A DNA stretch of 64,000 bases from CAWJPY01 sp963844865 (GTDB lineage: Bacteria; Acidobacteriota; Thermoanaerobaculia; Thermoanaerobaculales; Sulfomarinibacteraceae), in assembly GCA_963844865.1 (NCBI GenBank), contig CAWJPY010000005.1, positions 310,001-374,000 on the forward strand. The letters are read 5' to 3'. This document shows positions 1-8,289 of the stretch, in pieces (position 1 is the stretch's first letter; each line of letters starts with the position of its first letter). Position numbers and translations under genes: made by a program. The notes under the pieces are model-generated. The model was not told the origin of the DNA and ran no database searches. It saw nothing but the letters and a program-made list of their open reading frames with translations.

Positions 1-467
1 GCGGGGTTGGCCGAGCGCCCGCGGTCCCCGGCCACCGACCCGATGCCCACGATGGTGCCGCGCCGCAGGCGGCCGAAGCGCTCCGCCACCGGGTTCAGCC
101 AGGCCACCGCCCCGGCCAGGTTGACCCCCAACATCTCCAGGTCCTTGCCAGTGTCGAACTCGTCGAAGGCCACCGCGTGCTGGCGGCCCGCCGCGTACAC
201 GGCGAGATCGAGCCCGCCCAAGCCCCGGGTGATCTCCTGGAGGAGGTCCGGCACCTCCTCGGCGGCGAGGACGTCGTGGGGAAACGCGAGCGCCCGCTCA
301 TCCTCCGACGCGGCGTTGATCTCGTCGGCAACGGCCCGCAGCCGCTCAGCGCGCCGCGCCACCAGGGCGACCCGGCAACCCTGCTCAGCCAACCGCCGCG
401 CCAGGGCCTCGCCGATCCCCGACGAGGCCCCCACCACCAGGGCCGTCTCGAAGCGTCGCGCCATCAT
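1..467 (-). CDS. SDR-family oxidoreductase, C-terminus cut by window edge
   Basis: Short-chain dehydrogenase/reductase, a cytoplasmic NAD(P)-dependent enzyme of unknown substrate. The first 155 codons are present and the gene runs off the left edge. The N-terminal Rossmann nucleotide-binding motif is clear (VGASSGIGEALARRL, about residues 11-25), followed by RRAERL, and the strand ending GIGSVAGDRG holds the usual catalytic serine region. The YxxxK active-site pair would lie beyond the edge. The start is the first of two adjacent ATG codons (467 and 464). No same-strand gene lies immediately upstream, so it probably has its own promoter in 468-768. Confidence 0.85.
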   Translation of the reverse strand, partial: MMARRFETALVVGASSGIGEALARRLAEQGCRVALVARRAERLRAVADEINAASEDERALAFPHDVLAAEEVPDLLQEITRGLGGLDLAVYAAGRQHAVAFDEFDTGKDLEMLGVNLAGAVAWLNPVAERFGRLRRGTIVGIGSVAGDRGRSANP

Positions 468-768
468 GCCCCCTGCCCGCTACTGTGCCACGAACACGCC
501 CCCCTGACCAGCCGGCGGCCGCGATCGGCGGCAGCGATCGGCGGCAGTGATCGCCGAGGGCGTCCACTGACCCTGTTCGCTGCCGCGGACGCTGATCGCC
601 GACGCGGTCCACTGCCGCTGTCACCGACTCCTGGCGCCGCCGCTGATCGCGGTCGCGGATCGCCGCCGCCGCACCTGCTCGGCAGCGCTGTCCGTGCCGC
701 CGCAACGCTGGAGTCGGCGCCGTTCGCCCTCGCCTCTTCGAAGCTCTTCGCCCGTCAGTGATGACCTC
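468..768. repeat. Gene-free spacer with degenerate GATCGC/CTGCCGCTG micro-repeats
   Basis: No gene is seen. About 505-680 is built of short degenerate units such as GATCGGCGGCA, GATCGCCGACG and CACTGCCGCTG that recur without a fixed period. The same kind of sequence lies at 7330-7400, 10488-10570, 11195-11295, 15665-15775 and 57650-57800, nearly always beside the 3' end of a gene. This copy follows the stop codon of the HDAC-family gene, read leftward. Confidence 0.6.
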
Positions 769-2676
769 TCACTGCTGACTTCGAGCTTCGACGTTCGAAC
801 TCGTCTCTCCGGAGGCTCCGGCGGCGGGCTCGCGGAGGCGGTAGTGCAGGCGCTCGAGCTCCGCCTCGACCCGGGCCTCGTACTCCTCCCCGAAGACCCG
901 CTGGCGCAGGGCCTCCGATACCGGCAACACCATGGGGAAGCCCTGCACCTGAGCAGGCTCGCCGGTGTCGGCATCCACCACCCCGCCTTCGTCCACGGTG
1001 CGGCTGGCCGTCGCCAGGTCCATGGCCTGCACCGCCTCCGCCAGGGCTCGGTAGCGCGCCTCGTGCTCGGCGTGCAGGAAGCGCACCATGCGCCGGCTCT
1101 GGGCGGCCACGTGGAAGGACGAGGGGGCGTAGTAGATGCCGTCCAGCTCCAGCATCTCGCACACCACCACGAGCCAGCCCAGGACGTCCTTGAGCATGCC
1201 GAGACCCGGGTGGGTCTGTCCCGGCAGTGGGCGTCGATAGGGACCGAAGTGGGCGCGGGGGTTCTGCAGGAGCAGCCACTCCACCACCAGCATCTCGCAC
1301 CCCTCCACACAGCGCGGGTTGCGGTCGACCCGCAGCTCCATGAGGAGGTCGTGCTGCTCCGTGCCGGAGAACACACGCAGCGTCTGGCCGAGGGGGTGGC
1401 CGATATCCACCTGGAGGGCGGGCTGCTCGTAGCCCAGCACGCGCAACCGATCGAAGATGCCGAAGCGCTCCAGCAGCAGCTCGACGCCCTGGCGGGAGAA
1501 GTACCCGAGGAAGCGGGTCTGGCGCGGGGCCTGGGGCATGATCCCCACCAGGTCCTCCTCGGTGAGGCGGAAGGCGAATGGATCGGACTCGGTGGTGAGG
1601 GCGGCCCGGTCCAGGCTGCGCCCGATGCGGCGCAGGCGGCGCAGCAGGATCTCCTCCTCCGCCGGGGGCTCGATGACACGGCCGGAGATCAGCCACGACA
1701 GGAACCGGGCCGAGTATCGCCAGGCGCCCACGCCGTAGCCGCCCGCCAGCGCCACGACGACTGGAATCGGACGGTCGCGGCGTCGCAGCAGCTCGATCAC
1801 GAAGCGGTCCCGGCCGAGCAACCCCTCCGCCGTCAGCTCCCAGCTCCCGAGGGCGTCGTCGGCCGCACCGTCCGTGCCGGCCAGGTAGTACACGATGCCC
1901 GGCCGCACCGACTCCACGACGTCGGGCAGCGTCTTCAGCACCGTCCCCAGGAAGAGCTCGTCGGAGACGCCGTCCCCGAGCTCGATGGCGGTGGAGGCCA
2001 CAGCGTCGGTGGCGCTCCAGTGCGCCCCGTGCACCGAGTAGGTGTGCACGCTGGGGTCGCGGGCGAAGATGTCCCGGGTACCGTTCCCGTCGTGCATGTC
2101 CAGGTCGATGACCAGGACCGGCGCGGAAAACCCGTGCGAGCGCAGGCGCGTGATGGCGGCGGCGATGTCGTTGAAGAGGCAGAAGCCCATGCCGGAGTCG
2201 CGATTGGCGTGGTGCAGGCCCCCGCCGAGGTTGCACGCCACACCCCCGCTCTGGAGGGCCAACCGGGTGGCGTAGACGGTGCCCCCCACCATCATGCGCT
2301 GCATCTCGAGCACGTTCTCCAGGTGGGCCTCGCTGAGCGGGGCGCCGAAGATCCGCTCCGCGGTCTCCGGCTGCTGCAGGGACTCCAGATAGGCGGCGGA
2401 GTGCACCCTCAGGAGCGCGCGCATCTGCGGGCGGCGGGGGACCTTGACGTCCCCCGGGTCGAGGAGCCCTTCGTCGGCCAGGAAGCTCATGATCAGCTCG
2501 CCGCGTCGCGAGTCGAGGGGCACCCACTCCAGGCTGCGACGGTACGCCTCGTGGTACACCACCGCCACGTTGGGCCGGCGCCAGCGCCGGCGCAGGCGCC
2601 GCCACGATCGGCGCAGCGCGTGGGTGGTCAACCGCCACCAGGAGAGGCCACCGCTCCCGTCGGAGGAGTTCGCCAT
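769..2676 (-). CDS. Histone deacetylase superfamily protein with large C-terminal extension
   Basis: Predicted zinc-dependent deacylase of the HDAC/AcuC/acetylpolyamine amidohydrolase superfamily, cytoplasmic, 635 residues. The active-site set is complete by eye: the HH pair in GGGLHHANRD (155-156), the zinc ligands in DLDMHDGNGT (D193, H195), a further Asp in AGTDGAADD, and the Tyr of AGGYGVG. The catalytic domain spans about residues 36-360. About 250 further residues follow, much longer than AcuC-type enzymes, with conserved-looking stretches such as PGQTHPGLGMLKDV and LDGIYYAPSSFHVAAQ. I do not recognise that domain. The start is ATG at 2676; a longer upstream reading has no support. The gene is last in a leftward cluster behind TraB/GumN and DUF6125-like genes, 37 bases after the latter. 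Confidence 0.88.
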   Translation of the reverse strand: MANSSDGSGGLSWWRLTTHALRRSWRRLRRRWRRPNVAVVYHEAYRRSLEWVPLDSRRGELIMSFLADEGLLDPGDVKVPRRPQMRALLRVHSAAYLESLQQPETAERIFGAPLSEAHLENVLEMQRMMVGGTVYATRLALQSGGVACNLGGGLHHANRDSGMGFCLFNDIAAAITRLRSHGFSAPVLVIDLDMHDGNGTRDIFARDPSVHTYSVHGAHWSATDAVASTAIELGDGVSDELFLGTVLKTLPDVVESVRPGIVYYLAGTDGAADDALGSWELTAEGLLGRDRFVIELLRRRDRPIPVVVALAGGYGVGAWRYSARFLSWLISGRVIEPPAEEEILLRRLRRIGRSLDRAALTTESDPFAFRLTEEDLVGIMPQAPRQTRFLGYFSRQGVELLLERFGIFDRLRVLGYEQPALQVDIGHPLGQTLRVFSGTEQHDLLMELRVDRNPRCVEGCEMLVVEWLLLQNPRAHFGPYRRPLPGQTHPGLGMLKDVLGWLVVVCEMLELDGIYYAPSSFHVAAQSRRMVRFLHAEHEARYRALAEAVQAMDLATASRTVDEGGVVDADTGEPAQVQGFPMVLPVSEALRQRVFGEEYEARVEAELERLHYRLREPAAGASGETSSNVEARSQQ

Positions 2677-2713
2677 GCCCGCAGTATAACCGTCTTGAGA
2701 CGACGCGCCCGGT

Positions 2714-3223
2714 CTATGCCAAGGTGAAGTCCCAGATGCACGCGGCGTGGGCCGGCGCGTCCGGCGGACAGCCGACGCAGGCGGTCGAGATCCGTCGGTC
2801 GATGGTGCGGGCAAAGGTCTCGAACTCCACGGTGCCCACCGGACGACAGGGGAAGTCGGGCAGGCCCTTGCGGCGGCGAGTCTCCTGCACACGGCAGGTG
2901 TCCATCACGAAACGCAGCCGGCGCCGGTCATCCGACCACTCCAGGTGCTGGGCGTTCACCAGGGCGTACATGCGCAGCTCCAGGGCCCTCGCCAGGGAGT
3001 CCAGGCCGCCGTCCGCGGGAATCGCGAACGTCGCGCTGAGCCGGCGAGCCTCGGCGGCGGCGAAACGCTCCCAGGAGCGGGCGTCCAGGGCGATGGCCTC
3101 CTCCAACCCCAGCTTCTCCTCGGCGGCCAGGAACCAGCAGCCGTCGTGGGCCAGCCAGTTCTTGGCGAAGGCCTCCAGTGCCCGCAGCAGCTCGTCCCGA
3201 TCCATGGTTTTATAGGGGTTCAT
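2714..3223 (-). CDS. DUF6125-like small cytosolic protein
   Basis: 169-residue soluble protein with no signal peptide or membrane segment. The C-terminal half has the pattern CRVQETRRRKGLPDFPC, then ACVGCPPDAP, resembling DUF6125/aminothiazoline-carboxylate-hydrolase-like proteins in which paired cysteines follow an Arg-rich helix. The family assignment is from memory of these motifs and is tentative, and the function is unknown. Its ATG overlaps the TGA of the TraB/GumN gene by four bases (ATGA), so the two are probably translationally coupled, and the HDAC-family gene follows closely. Confidence 0.75.
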   Translation of the reverse strand: MNPYKTMDRDELLRALEAFAKNWLAHDGCWFLAAEEKLGLEEAIALDARSWERFAAAEARRLSATFAIPADGGLDSLARALELRMYALVNAQHLEWSDDRRRLRFVMDTCRVQETRRRKGLPDFPCRPVGTVEFETFARTIDRRISTACVGCPPDAPAHAACIWDFTLA

Positions 3224-4113
3224 CGTTCGATCTCCTCCATCTGTTCCACGGAGTAGCCCTGCCGGCGCAGGAGCTCCAGGATCCCGTCATCTCCAACCAG
3301 GTGGAGGGCCCCCACCACCACCAGCGCCGGCTCGCGACCCGCCAGGAGCTCCTCCAGGCGCGGCAGCCAGCTCCGGTTCCTCGCTGTGACCATGCGCGCG
3401 AAGAGGTCGGGGTACTCCTGGTAGCCCTCCTCCAGGAGCCGGGTGACGGTGGACACGTCGCCCCGTCGCCAGGCGGCGGTCAACTCCCGGACCTGGGGGA
3501 TGAGGGCGTCCAGCTCGTGCAGGGTCTCGCGCAGGAACGCCTCGCTCTCGACACCGTCCATGTCCGCAAAGAGGCTCACCTGGTAGTCCACGGTCTCCAG
3601 GGCCTTCCGCTCTTTCCCGGCTTCCTTCGCCCGGGCGAAGAGCTGCGCATCGACGCCGTCCTCCTGGCTGTAGCCGGCGCGGGTCAGCTCGAAGGCGGAC
3701 AGGGTCATGGCCACCATCCAGGGCCGCATTCTGGCGAAGGCATCCGGGTCCAGCCCGAGGCCGCGCAGGCGCCCGCAGGCGAGCCGGTAGGTCTCGGGCG
3801 CGACGACATCGGCCAGCGCGACCCCATCGCGGAGCGTACCGGCCGCCAGCAGCTTCATGCCCGCCTCGGCCATGCGGTCCATGTCAACCTCGAAAACAAG
3901 CGTTCGGGCCGCGGCGAAGGAGGCGTCGACGGCCGCTCCCAGGGTTCCCGCGTCCGCGTCAAGGACGTGGATGGACCCGAGCAGATAGATCGAGGTGGAC
4001 GGGGACGAGACCCGCCACAGGAAACGGTGCCGCGGGAGTGCGCCGGGCGCCTGCCGCGAGAACGCCGCCAGCAGCAGGACGAGGAAGGCGACACGAGCCA
4101 GCCGTCTCTTCAC
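3220..4113 (-). CDS. TraB/GumN family protein, exported
   Basis: 297-residue member of the TraB/GumN (PrgY, ChaN-like) family, proposed in the literature to have metalloprotease-like ancestry; the physiological role in bacteria is unclear. The signature GSIHVLDAD lies near residue 45 after an N-terminal hydrophobic segment (RVAFLVLLLAAFS), and the closing signature VVVGALHLVGDDGILELL lies near the C-terminus. The hydrophobic N-terminus suggests export or membrane anchoring. I chose the GTG at 4113 because it gives a normal basic-then-hydrophobic leader; the frame is open further upstream but that part overlaps the opposite-strand cyclophilin gene. First gene of the TraB-DUF6125-HDAC cluster. 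Confidence 0.85.
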   Translation of the reverse strand: MKRRLARVAFLVLLLAAFSRQAPGALPRHRFLWRVSSPSTSIYLLGSIHVLDADAGTLGAAVDASFAAARTLVFEVDMDRMAEAGMKLLAAGTLRDGVALADVVAPETYRLACGRLRGLGLDPDAFARMRPWMVAMTLSAFELTRAGYSQEDGVDAQLFARAKEAGKERKALETVDYQVSLFADMDGVESEAFLRETLHELDALIPQVRELTAAWRRGDVSTVTRLLEEGYQEYPDLFARMVTARNRSWLPRLEELLAGREPALVVVGALHLVGDDGILELLRRQGYSVEQMEEIER

Positions 4114-4197
4114 GAGCCGGAGACTACCACGGGCCGCTGGCCCGCTGCCGCCGTGTGCGGCGATCCGCGTTACAGTAGGCGCGAGAGGAGCACTGTC

Positions 4198-4713
<516 letters not shown>

Positions 4714-5019
4714 CGCTGGCGAAGCACCGACTGGGGTGCCCGGCGCCGCCGCGAGCACCCTGCTCGCTGCGTTTCGCGGCGGCGACTCGATCCGATCGCG
4801 GGGCCAATGTCGTCACGGAGAACAGCGAGTAGCTCGGGTGTGCCACTGGTGACACTCTTCCGAGGCCGGGCGCCCCGGTCGAGGGTGGCTCCGGGTCGGG
4901 AAAGTGTCAGCGGTGGCAACCGCGGGGAGCGCGTCGACAGAATCGGCGCGTCGCGACAGCTCTCGTTTCGGGAGCACCAGAGAGGGCGCATGGCACCCGC
5001 TCTCGCCTCCCCGAAGCGC
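4714..5019. repeat. Gene-free spacer made of dispersed repeat pieces
   Basis: No gene is seen. The spacer is a patchwork of sequences that recur elsewhere in the window. Bases 4775-4822 resemble 26597-26642 (shared GGCGGCGACTCGA core). Bases 4837-4925 form an imperfect palindrome, GTGCCACTGGTGAC with GTCAGCGGTGGCAAC, repeated at 19727-19798. Bases 4964-5001 are a half copy of the dispersed palindrome family (GGGAGCACCAGAG then ATGGCACCC). It separates two convergent genes. Confidence 0.6.
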
Positions 5020-5910
5020 TCACCCATTCAGCGCCTGGCGGGCCGCGGCCTTGGCCTGCTCCATGGCCTCGGGACGGTCCCCCGCCGCCAGCACGTGCCA
5101 GCGCACGTCGTGCCGGGCCATGAGCCGGTCCAGCTTCCGCCACAGGTCGCCGTGGGCCACGGCCTTGCCCTCGCGGGTCTGCCAGCCCCGGCCCTTCCAA
5201 CGCTCCAGCCATGCGGTGGCGCCGTCGTGCAGGTAGTCGGACGCGGTGTAGAGGTGCACGCGCATGGGGCGTGTGAGCGCATCGAGCCCCGCCACGGCCG
5301 CGGCGAGCTGCATCCGGTTCGGGCTCGTCCCCTCCTCGCGCCCGGTCACCACCCGCTCCCGTTCCCCGAAGGAGAGCACCACCGCCCAGGCCCCGGACCC
5401 GCTCTTCCCGGAGTACACGGCCGCCGCGAACAGGTGGACGGCGCCGGGGTCCGCGACCGGCGACGGTGGTCGGGGGATGGCCGCCGCCGCCAGCGCGTCG
5501 GCGCGCTCGTTCCAACGGTCTCCGGCGTGGCCCTTGACCCAGTGCCATCCCACCCGGTGCCGCTCCAGCTCGGCTTCCAGCTCCTCCCACAGGTCCCGGT
5601 TCTTGACGTCCGATCGGCCCGCGGTCTGCCAGTCGGACTCCCGCCAGCGCGGCAGCCAGCGGGTGATTCCCTTGCGGAGGTACTCCGAATCGGTGTACAG
5701 GCTCACCGCAGCTGGCGCCTCGAGGGACCGCAGGCCCGCGATGGCGGCGGTCAGCTCCATGCGGTTGTTGGTGGTGCCCTCCGCGCTCCCGCTGAGCTCC
5801 CGGACCTCACCACCGGGGAGGAGGATCACCACGCCCCACCCGCCCGGGCCTGGGTTCGGGCGGCAGCCACCGTCGGTGTACATGCGAATCTCGGGCGTAC
5901 GTCCGGACAT
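5020..5910 (-). CDS. rnhA: Ribonuclease HI with a second, catalytically degenerate RNase H domain
   Basis: Cleaves RNA in RNA-DNA hybrids. The first domain (residues 8-140) is a typical RNase HI with all four acidic catalytic residues: D13 in MYTDGGCRPNPG, E52 in NRMELTAA, D74 in YTDSEYL, and D138 in NERADAL after WVKGHAGDRW. Residues 158-296 are a clear tandem duplication, with matching SPNRMQLAAAVAGL, HLYTASDYL, WLERWKGRGWQT and GDLWRKL, but the catalytic positions are changed to A164 (approximate), Q201, A223 and Q285. The second domain should therefore be inactive and may bind substrate or be structural. I chose ATG 5910 (AGGAG eleven bases upstream) over GTG 5940. It follows the SDR gene by 42 bases. 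Confidence 0.92.
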   Translation of the reverse strand: MSGRTPEIRMYTDGGCRPNPGPGGWGVVILLPGGEVRELSGSAEGTTNNRMELTAAIAGLRSLEAPAAVSLYTDSEYLRKGITRWLPRWRESDWQTAGRSDVKNRDLWEELEAELERHRVGWHWVKGHAGDRWNERADALAAAAIPRPPSPVADPGAVHLFAAAVYSGKSGSGAWAVVLSFGERERVVTGREEGTSPNRMQLAAAVAGLDALTRPMRVHLYTASDYLHDGATAWLERWKGRGWQTREGKAVAHGDLWRKLDRLMARHDVRWHVLAAGDRPEAMEQAKAAARQALNG

Positions 5911-5952
5911 CCTCGACGACACTCCTGAAGCTCCGCCCACGGCGACGGCGGA

Positions 5953-6765
5953 TCATCTCCCCTGGTGGCTGTCCCGAACCCCGAAGGTGCGCACGATGGC
6001 GCGCACCAGCCAGGGCGCGTGACGTTGGATGAAGACCACCACGCGACCGTGGAAGGTGAGGACCCGCACCGGGCGGCGGCGGATCATGGCTCCCACGATC
6101 TTGCGGGCGGCGACGCTGACCCGCATGCGCAGCCACACCGGCACCGGGTCGGAGGCATGGGGACGGAGCTCACCGCGGTTGTTCACCTGCCTGATCTGGG
6201 AGTCGACGAAGCCGGGCACCACCAGTGTCACTCCGACCCCCTTGGGGGCGAGCTCGTAGCGGATGCAGCCGGCGAGGGAGTGCACCGCGGCCTTGCTCAT
6301 GGAGTAGGGCGCGCTCCCCGCCAAGGGGACGCAGCCGGCGACGCTGCCGATGATGGCCAGACACCCTCTGGAGGCGAGGAGAGCATCGCGGCTCGCATAC
6401 AGCGTGCGCAGGACCCCGTACACGTTGGTCTCGAACTGGCGCCGGAAATCCTCCAGGGTGAGCTTCTGATGGGGACCGCTCACACCGAAGCCGGCGTTGG
6501 CCACCACGAAGTCGATCCGCCCCAGCTCCTCGAGGCCGGCGGCCACCACCCGCTCGAGGTCGCCGTCCCGTGTGACGTCTCCGGTCACGGCCACGGCCCG
6601 TCGGCCCTTCGCCCGGACCGCATCCGCCACCGCCTCGAGCCGCCCCTCGCGACGCGCCACCAGCACCACGTCGGCTCCGCGGCGCGCGAACTCCTCCGCC
6701 AGCGCCGCGCCGATCCCCGAGGATGCCCCGGTGATGAGCGCGACCTTCCCATGGATGTCGCTCAT
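5953..6765 (-). CDS. SDR-family oxidoreductase
   Basis: 270-residue short-chain dehydrogenase/reductase. The nucleotide-binding motif is TGASSGIGAALAEEF (residues 13-27), the NAG motif is NAGFGVSG, the catalytic Ser is in IIGSVAG and the catalytic Tyr/Lys pair is in PYSMSKAA. The C-terminal 50 residues carry a basic amphipathic stretch (RMRVSVAARKIVGAMIRRRP then VVFIQRHAPWLVRAIVRTFG), as in SDRs that associate with membranes and act on lipids or sterols. The substrate cannot be read from sequence. ATG 6765 is the natural start. The gene is upstream of rnhA on the same strand and divergent from ridA. Confidence 0.9.
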   Translation of the reverse strand: MSDIHGKVALITGASSGIGAALAEEFARRGADVVLVARREGRLEAVADAVRAKGRRAVAVTGDVTRDGDLERVVAAGLEELGRIDFVVANAGFGVSGPHQKLTLEDFRRQFETNVYGVLRTLYASRDALLASRGCLAIIGSVAGCVPLAGSAPYSMSKAAVHSLAGCIRYELAPKGVGVTLVVPGFVDSQIRQVNNRGELRPHASDPVPVWLRMRVSVAARKIVGAMIRRRPVRVLTFHGRVVVFIQRHAPWLVRAIVRTFGVRDSHQGR

Positions 6766-6907
6766 GACCGCCTCCGACGGACCGCAGGGTAGCGCGGATC
6801 GACCGGTGAGGGAATCGCTCGCGCCGGCCCGATCACCGAGGTCCCGTGGCGACGATGCTTTGACGCCCGGCGCGGAAACGAGGAGACTGCATCCAGGAGG
6901 CTGCATC

Positions 6908-7297
6908 ATGGGCGACGCGCGCGAGGTCATGCACACCGATCGGGCCCCGGCGGCCGTGGGGCCTTACTCCCAGGCCATCCGAGCGGGCGGGCTGGTGTTC
7001 ACCGCCGGCCAGATCGCCCTCGACCCGGCCACCGGCGCCATGGTGGACGGCGGCATCGAGGAGCAGACGCGGCAGGCGCTGCGCAATCTCCAGGCGGTCC
7101 TGGAGGCTGCCGGAAGCGACCTCGCCGGGGTCCTCAAGACCACCGTCTTCCTGACCGACATGGGCGCCTTCGCGGCCATGAACGCCGTCTACGGGGAGTT
7201 CTTCCCCTCCTCGCCGCCCGCCCGCTCGGCCGTGGAGGTGGCGGCCCTGCCGAAGGGCGCCCTCTTCGAGATCGAGTGCGTGGCCTTGGCGGGTTAG
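6908..7297 (+). CDS. ridA: RidA family 2-iminobutanoate/2-iminopropanoate deaminase
   Basis: 129-residue RidA (YjgF/YER057c/UK114) protein that hydrolyses reactive enamines and imines released by PLP enzymes such as threonine dehydratase. Family hallmarks are present: VGPYSQAIRAGGLVFTAGQI at the N-terminus, the Arg of SPPARSAVEVAALPKGA that binds substrate carboxylate, and a terminal Glu in FEIECVA. Length is normal. A strong ribosome binding site (AGGAGG at 6894) precedes the ATG at 6908. It converges with the FAH-family gene. Confidence 0.96.
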   Translation: MGDAREVMHTDRAPAAVGPYSQAIRAGGLVFTAGQIALDPATGAMVDGGIEEQTRQALRNLQAVLEAAGSDLAGVLKTTVFLTDMGAFAAMNAVYGEFFPSSPPARSAVEVAALPKGALFEIECVALAG

Positions 7298-7415
7298 CAC
7301 CCGCGCTCCGGGAGCGCGAGGGGGGCTCTGCCGCCGCCGCGGATCGCTGACAGCTGACGCTGCCCACTGCCGCTGCCGCTGCCGCTGCCGCTGCCCCTGA
7401 GCCTCGCTTCTGCCT
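7298..7415. repeat. CTGCCG micro-repeat between convergent genes
   Basis: The short spacer between the stops of ridA and the FAH-family gene. It contains GATCGCTGACAGCTGACG followed by about six tandem copies of the hexamer CTGCCG near 7365-7395. Same micro-repeat family as in 505-680. No terminator with a T-run is seen. Confidence 0.55.
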
Positions 7416-8201
7416 CTACTCCTGGTCGGCGACGGGGTTGGAGAGCAGCCCGATGCCGGTGATCTCCACCTCCACCACGTCCCCGGCCACCAGAGGCCCC
7501 ACGCCGGACGGGGTACCGGTGAGGATCAGGTCCCCGGGCTCGAGGGTCATGACCTGGCTGGCGTAGGAGATCACCTCCGCCGGCGGGAACACCATCTCGT
7601 CCAGCCTCCCGTGCTGCCGGACCTGGCCGTTGACCCGGCAGCTCAGCTCGAGCGCTCCGATCTCGTCCTCCGCGTAACCGGCCACGATCCAGGGACCCAC
7701 CGGGCAGAAGGTGTCGAAGCCCTTGCCGCGGGTCCACTGCACGTCCGCGCGCTGCAGATCGCGGGCCGTGACGTCGTCGGCGCAGGTGACACCGAGGACG
7801 TGTGTCCACGCCTGCTCCGGCGCAATGCGCCGGCAGCGCCGCCCGATGACGACCGCGAGCTCGCCCTCGTGCTCCACGCGACTCGACTGTGGGGGACGAA
7901 CCACCACTCCGCCCGGAGCGAGCAGGCTGCTCGGGGGCTTCAGGAAGAGGGCCGGCTCGGTGGGCACGTCGGCCCCGTGCTCGGCGGCGTGGGCGACGTA
8001 GTTGCGGCCCACACAGATGATCTTGGTGGGCGAGGTCGGCGGCAGCAGCGCCATCTCCTCGAGGGAGCCGAGCCGCTCCCCCACCGCCGGCCTCTCACCG
8101 AAAGGGCCGTCCGGCAGGGCCTGGACCCCGCCGTCTTGGACCACGCCCCACTGCGCGCGCCCGTCCACCTCGACCCGGACAATGTGCCGATGACCATCCA
8201 T
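7416..8201 (-). CDS. Fumarylacetoacetate hydrolase family protein
   Basis: 261-residue FAH-superfamily enzyme of the short acylpyruvase/homoprotocatechuate-isomerase type, which uses Mg2+ to hydrolyse or decarboxylate beta-diketo acids. Motifs: ICVGRNYVAHAAEHG (residues 62-76), ALFLKPPSSL, metal ligands in EHEGELAVVIG, the Asp of CADDVTARDLQ, KGFDTFCPVGPW, and the TGTPSGVGPL closing signature. Many members act as acylpyruvate hydrolase or oxaloacetate decarboxylase; the exact substrate is unknown. The start at 8201 gives a normal family length. It is divergent from the acylase gene at 8290. Confidence 0.92.
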   Translation of the reverse strand: MDGHRHIVRVEVDGRAQWGVVQDGGVQALPDGPFGERPAVGERLGSLEEMALLPPTSPTKIICVGRNYVAHAAEHGADVPTEPALFLKPPSSLLAPGGVVVRPPQSSRVEHEGELAVVIGRRCRRIAPEQAWTHVLGVTCADDVTARDLQRADVQWTRGKGFDTFCPVGPWIVAGYAEDEIGALELSCRVNGQVRQHGRLDEMVFPPAEVISYASQVMTLEPGDLILTGTPSGVGPLVAGDVVEVEITGIGLLSNPVADQE

Positions 8202-8289
8202 GGCGCCCCCCTGTCGCGCCGCATACTACACCGCCGGCTCCGGGTGCACGATGCTATGCTCCCCAGCGCCGAACCGAGACGGAGCCCAC

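Noticed and set aside
694..2727. Long rightward open frames opposite the HDAC, DnaE and BtuC genes
   Set aside because: In DNA this GC-rich the antisense frames stay open by chance. Their translations are Gly/Arg/His/Val-rich with no motifs, whereas the leftward frames show full enzyme signatures.
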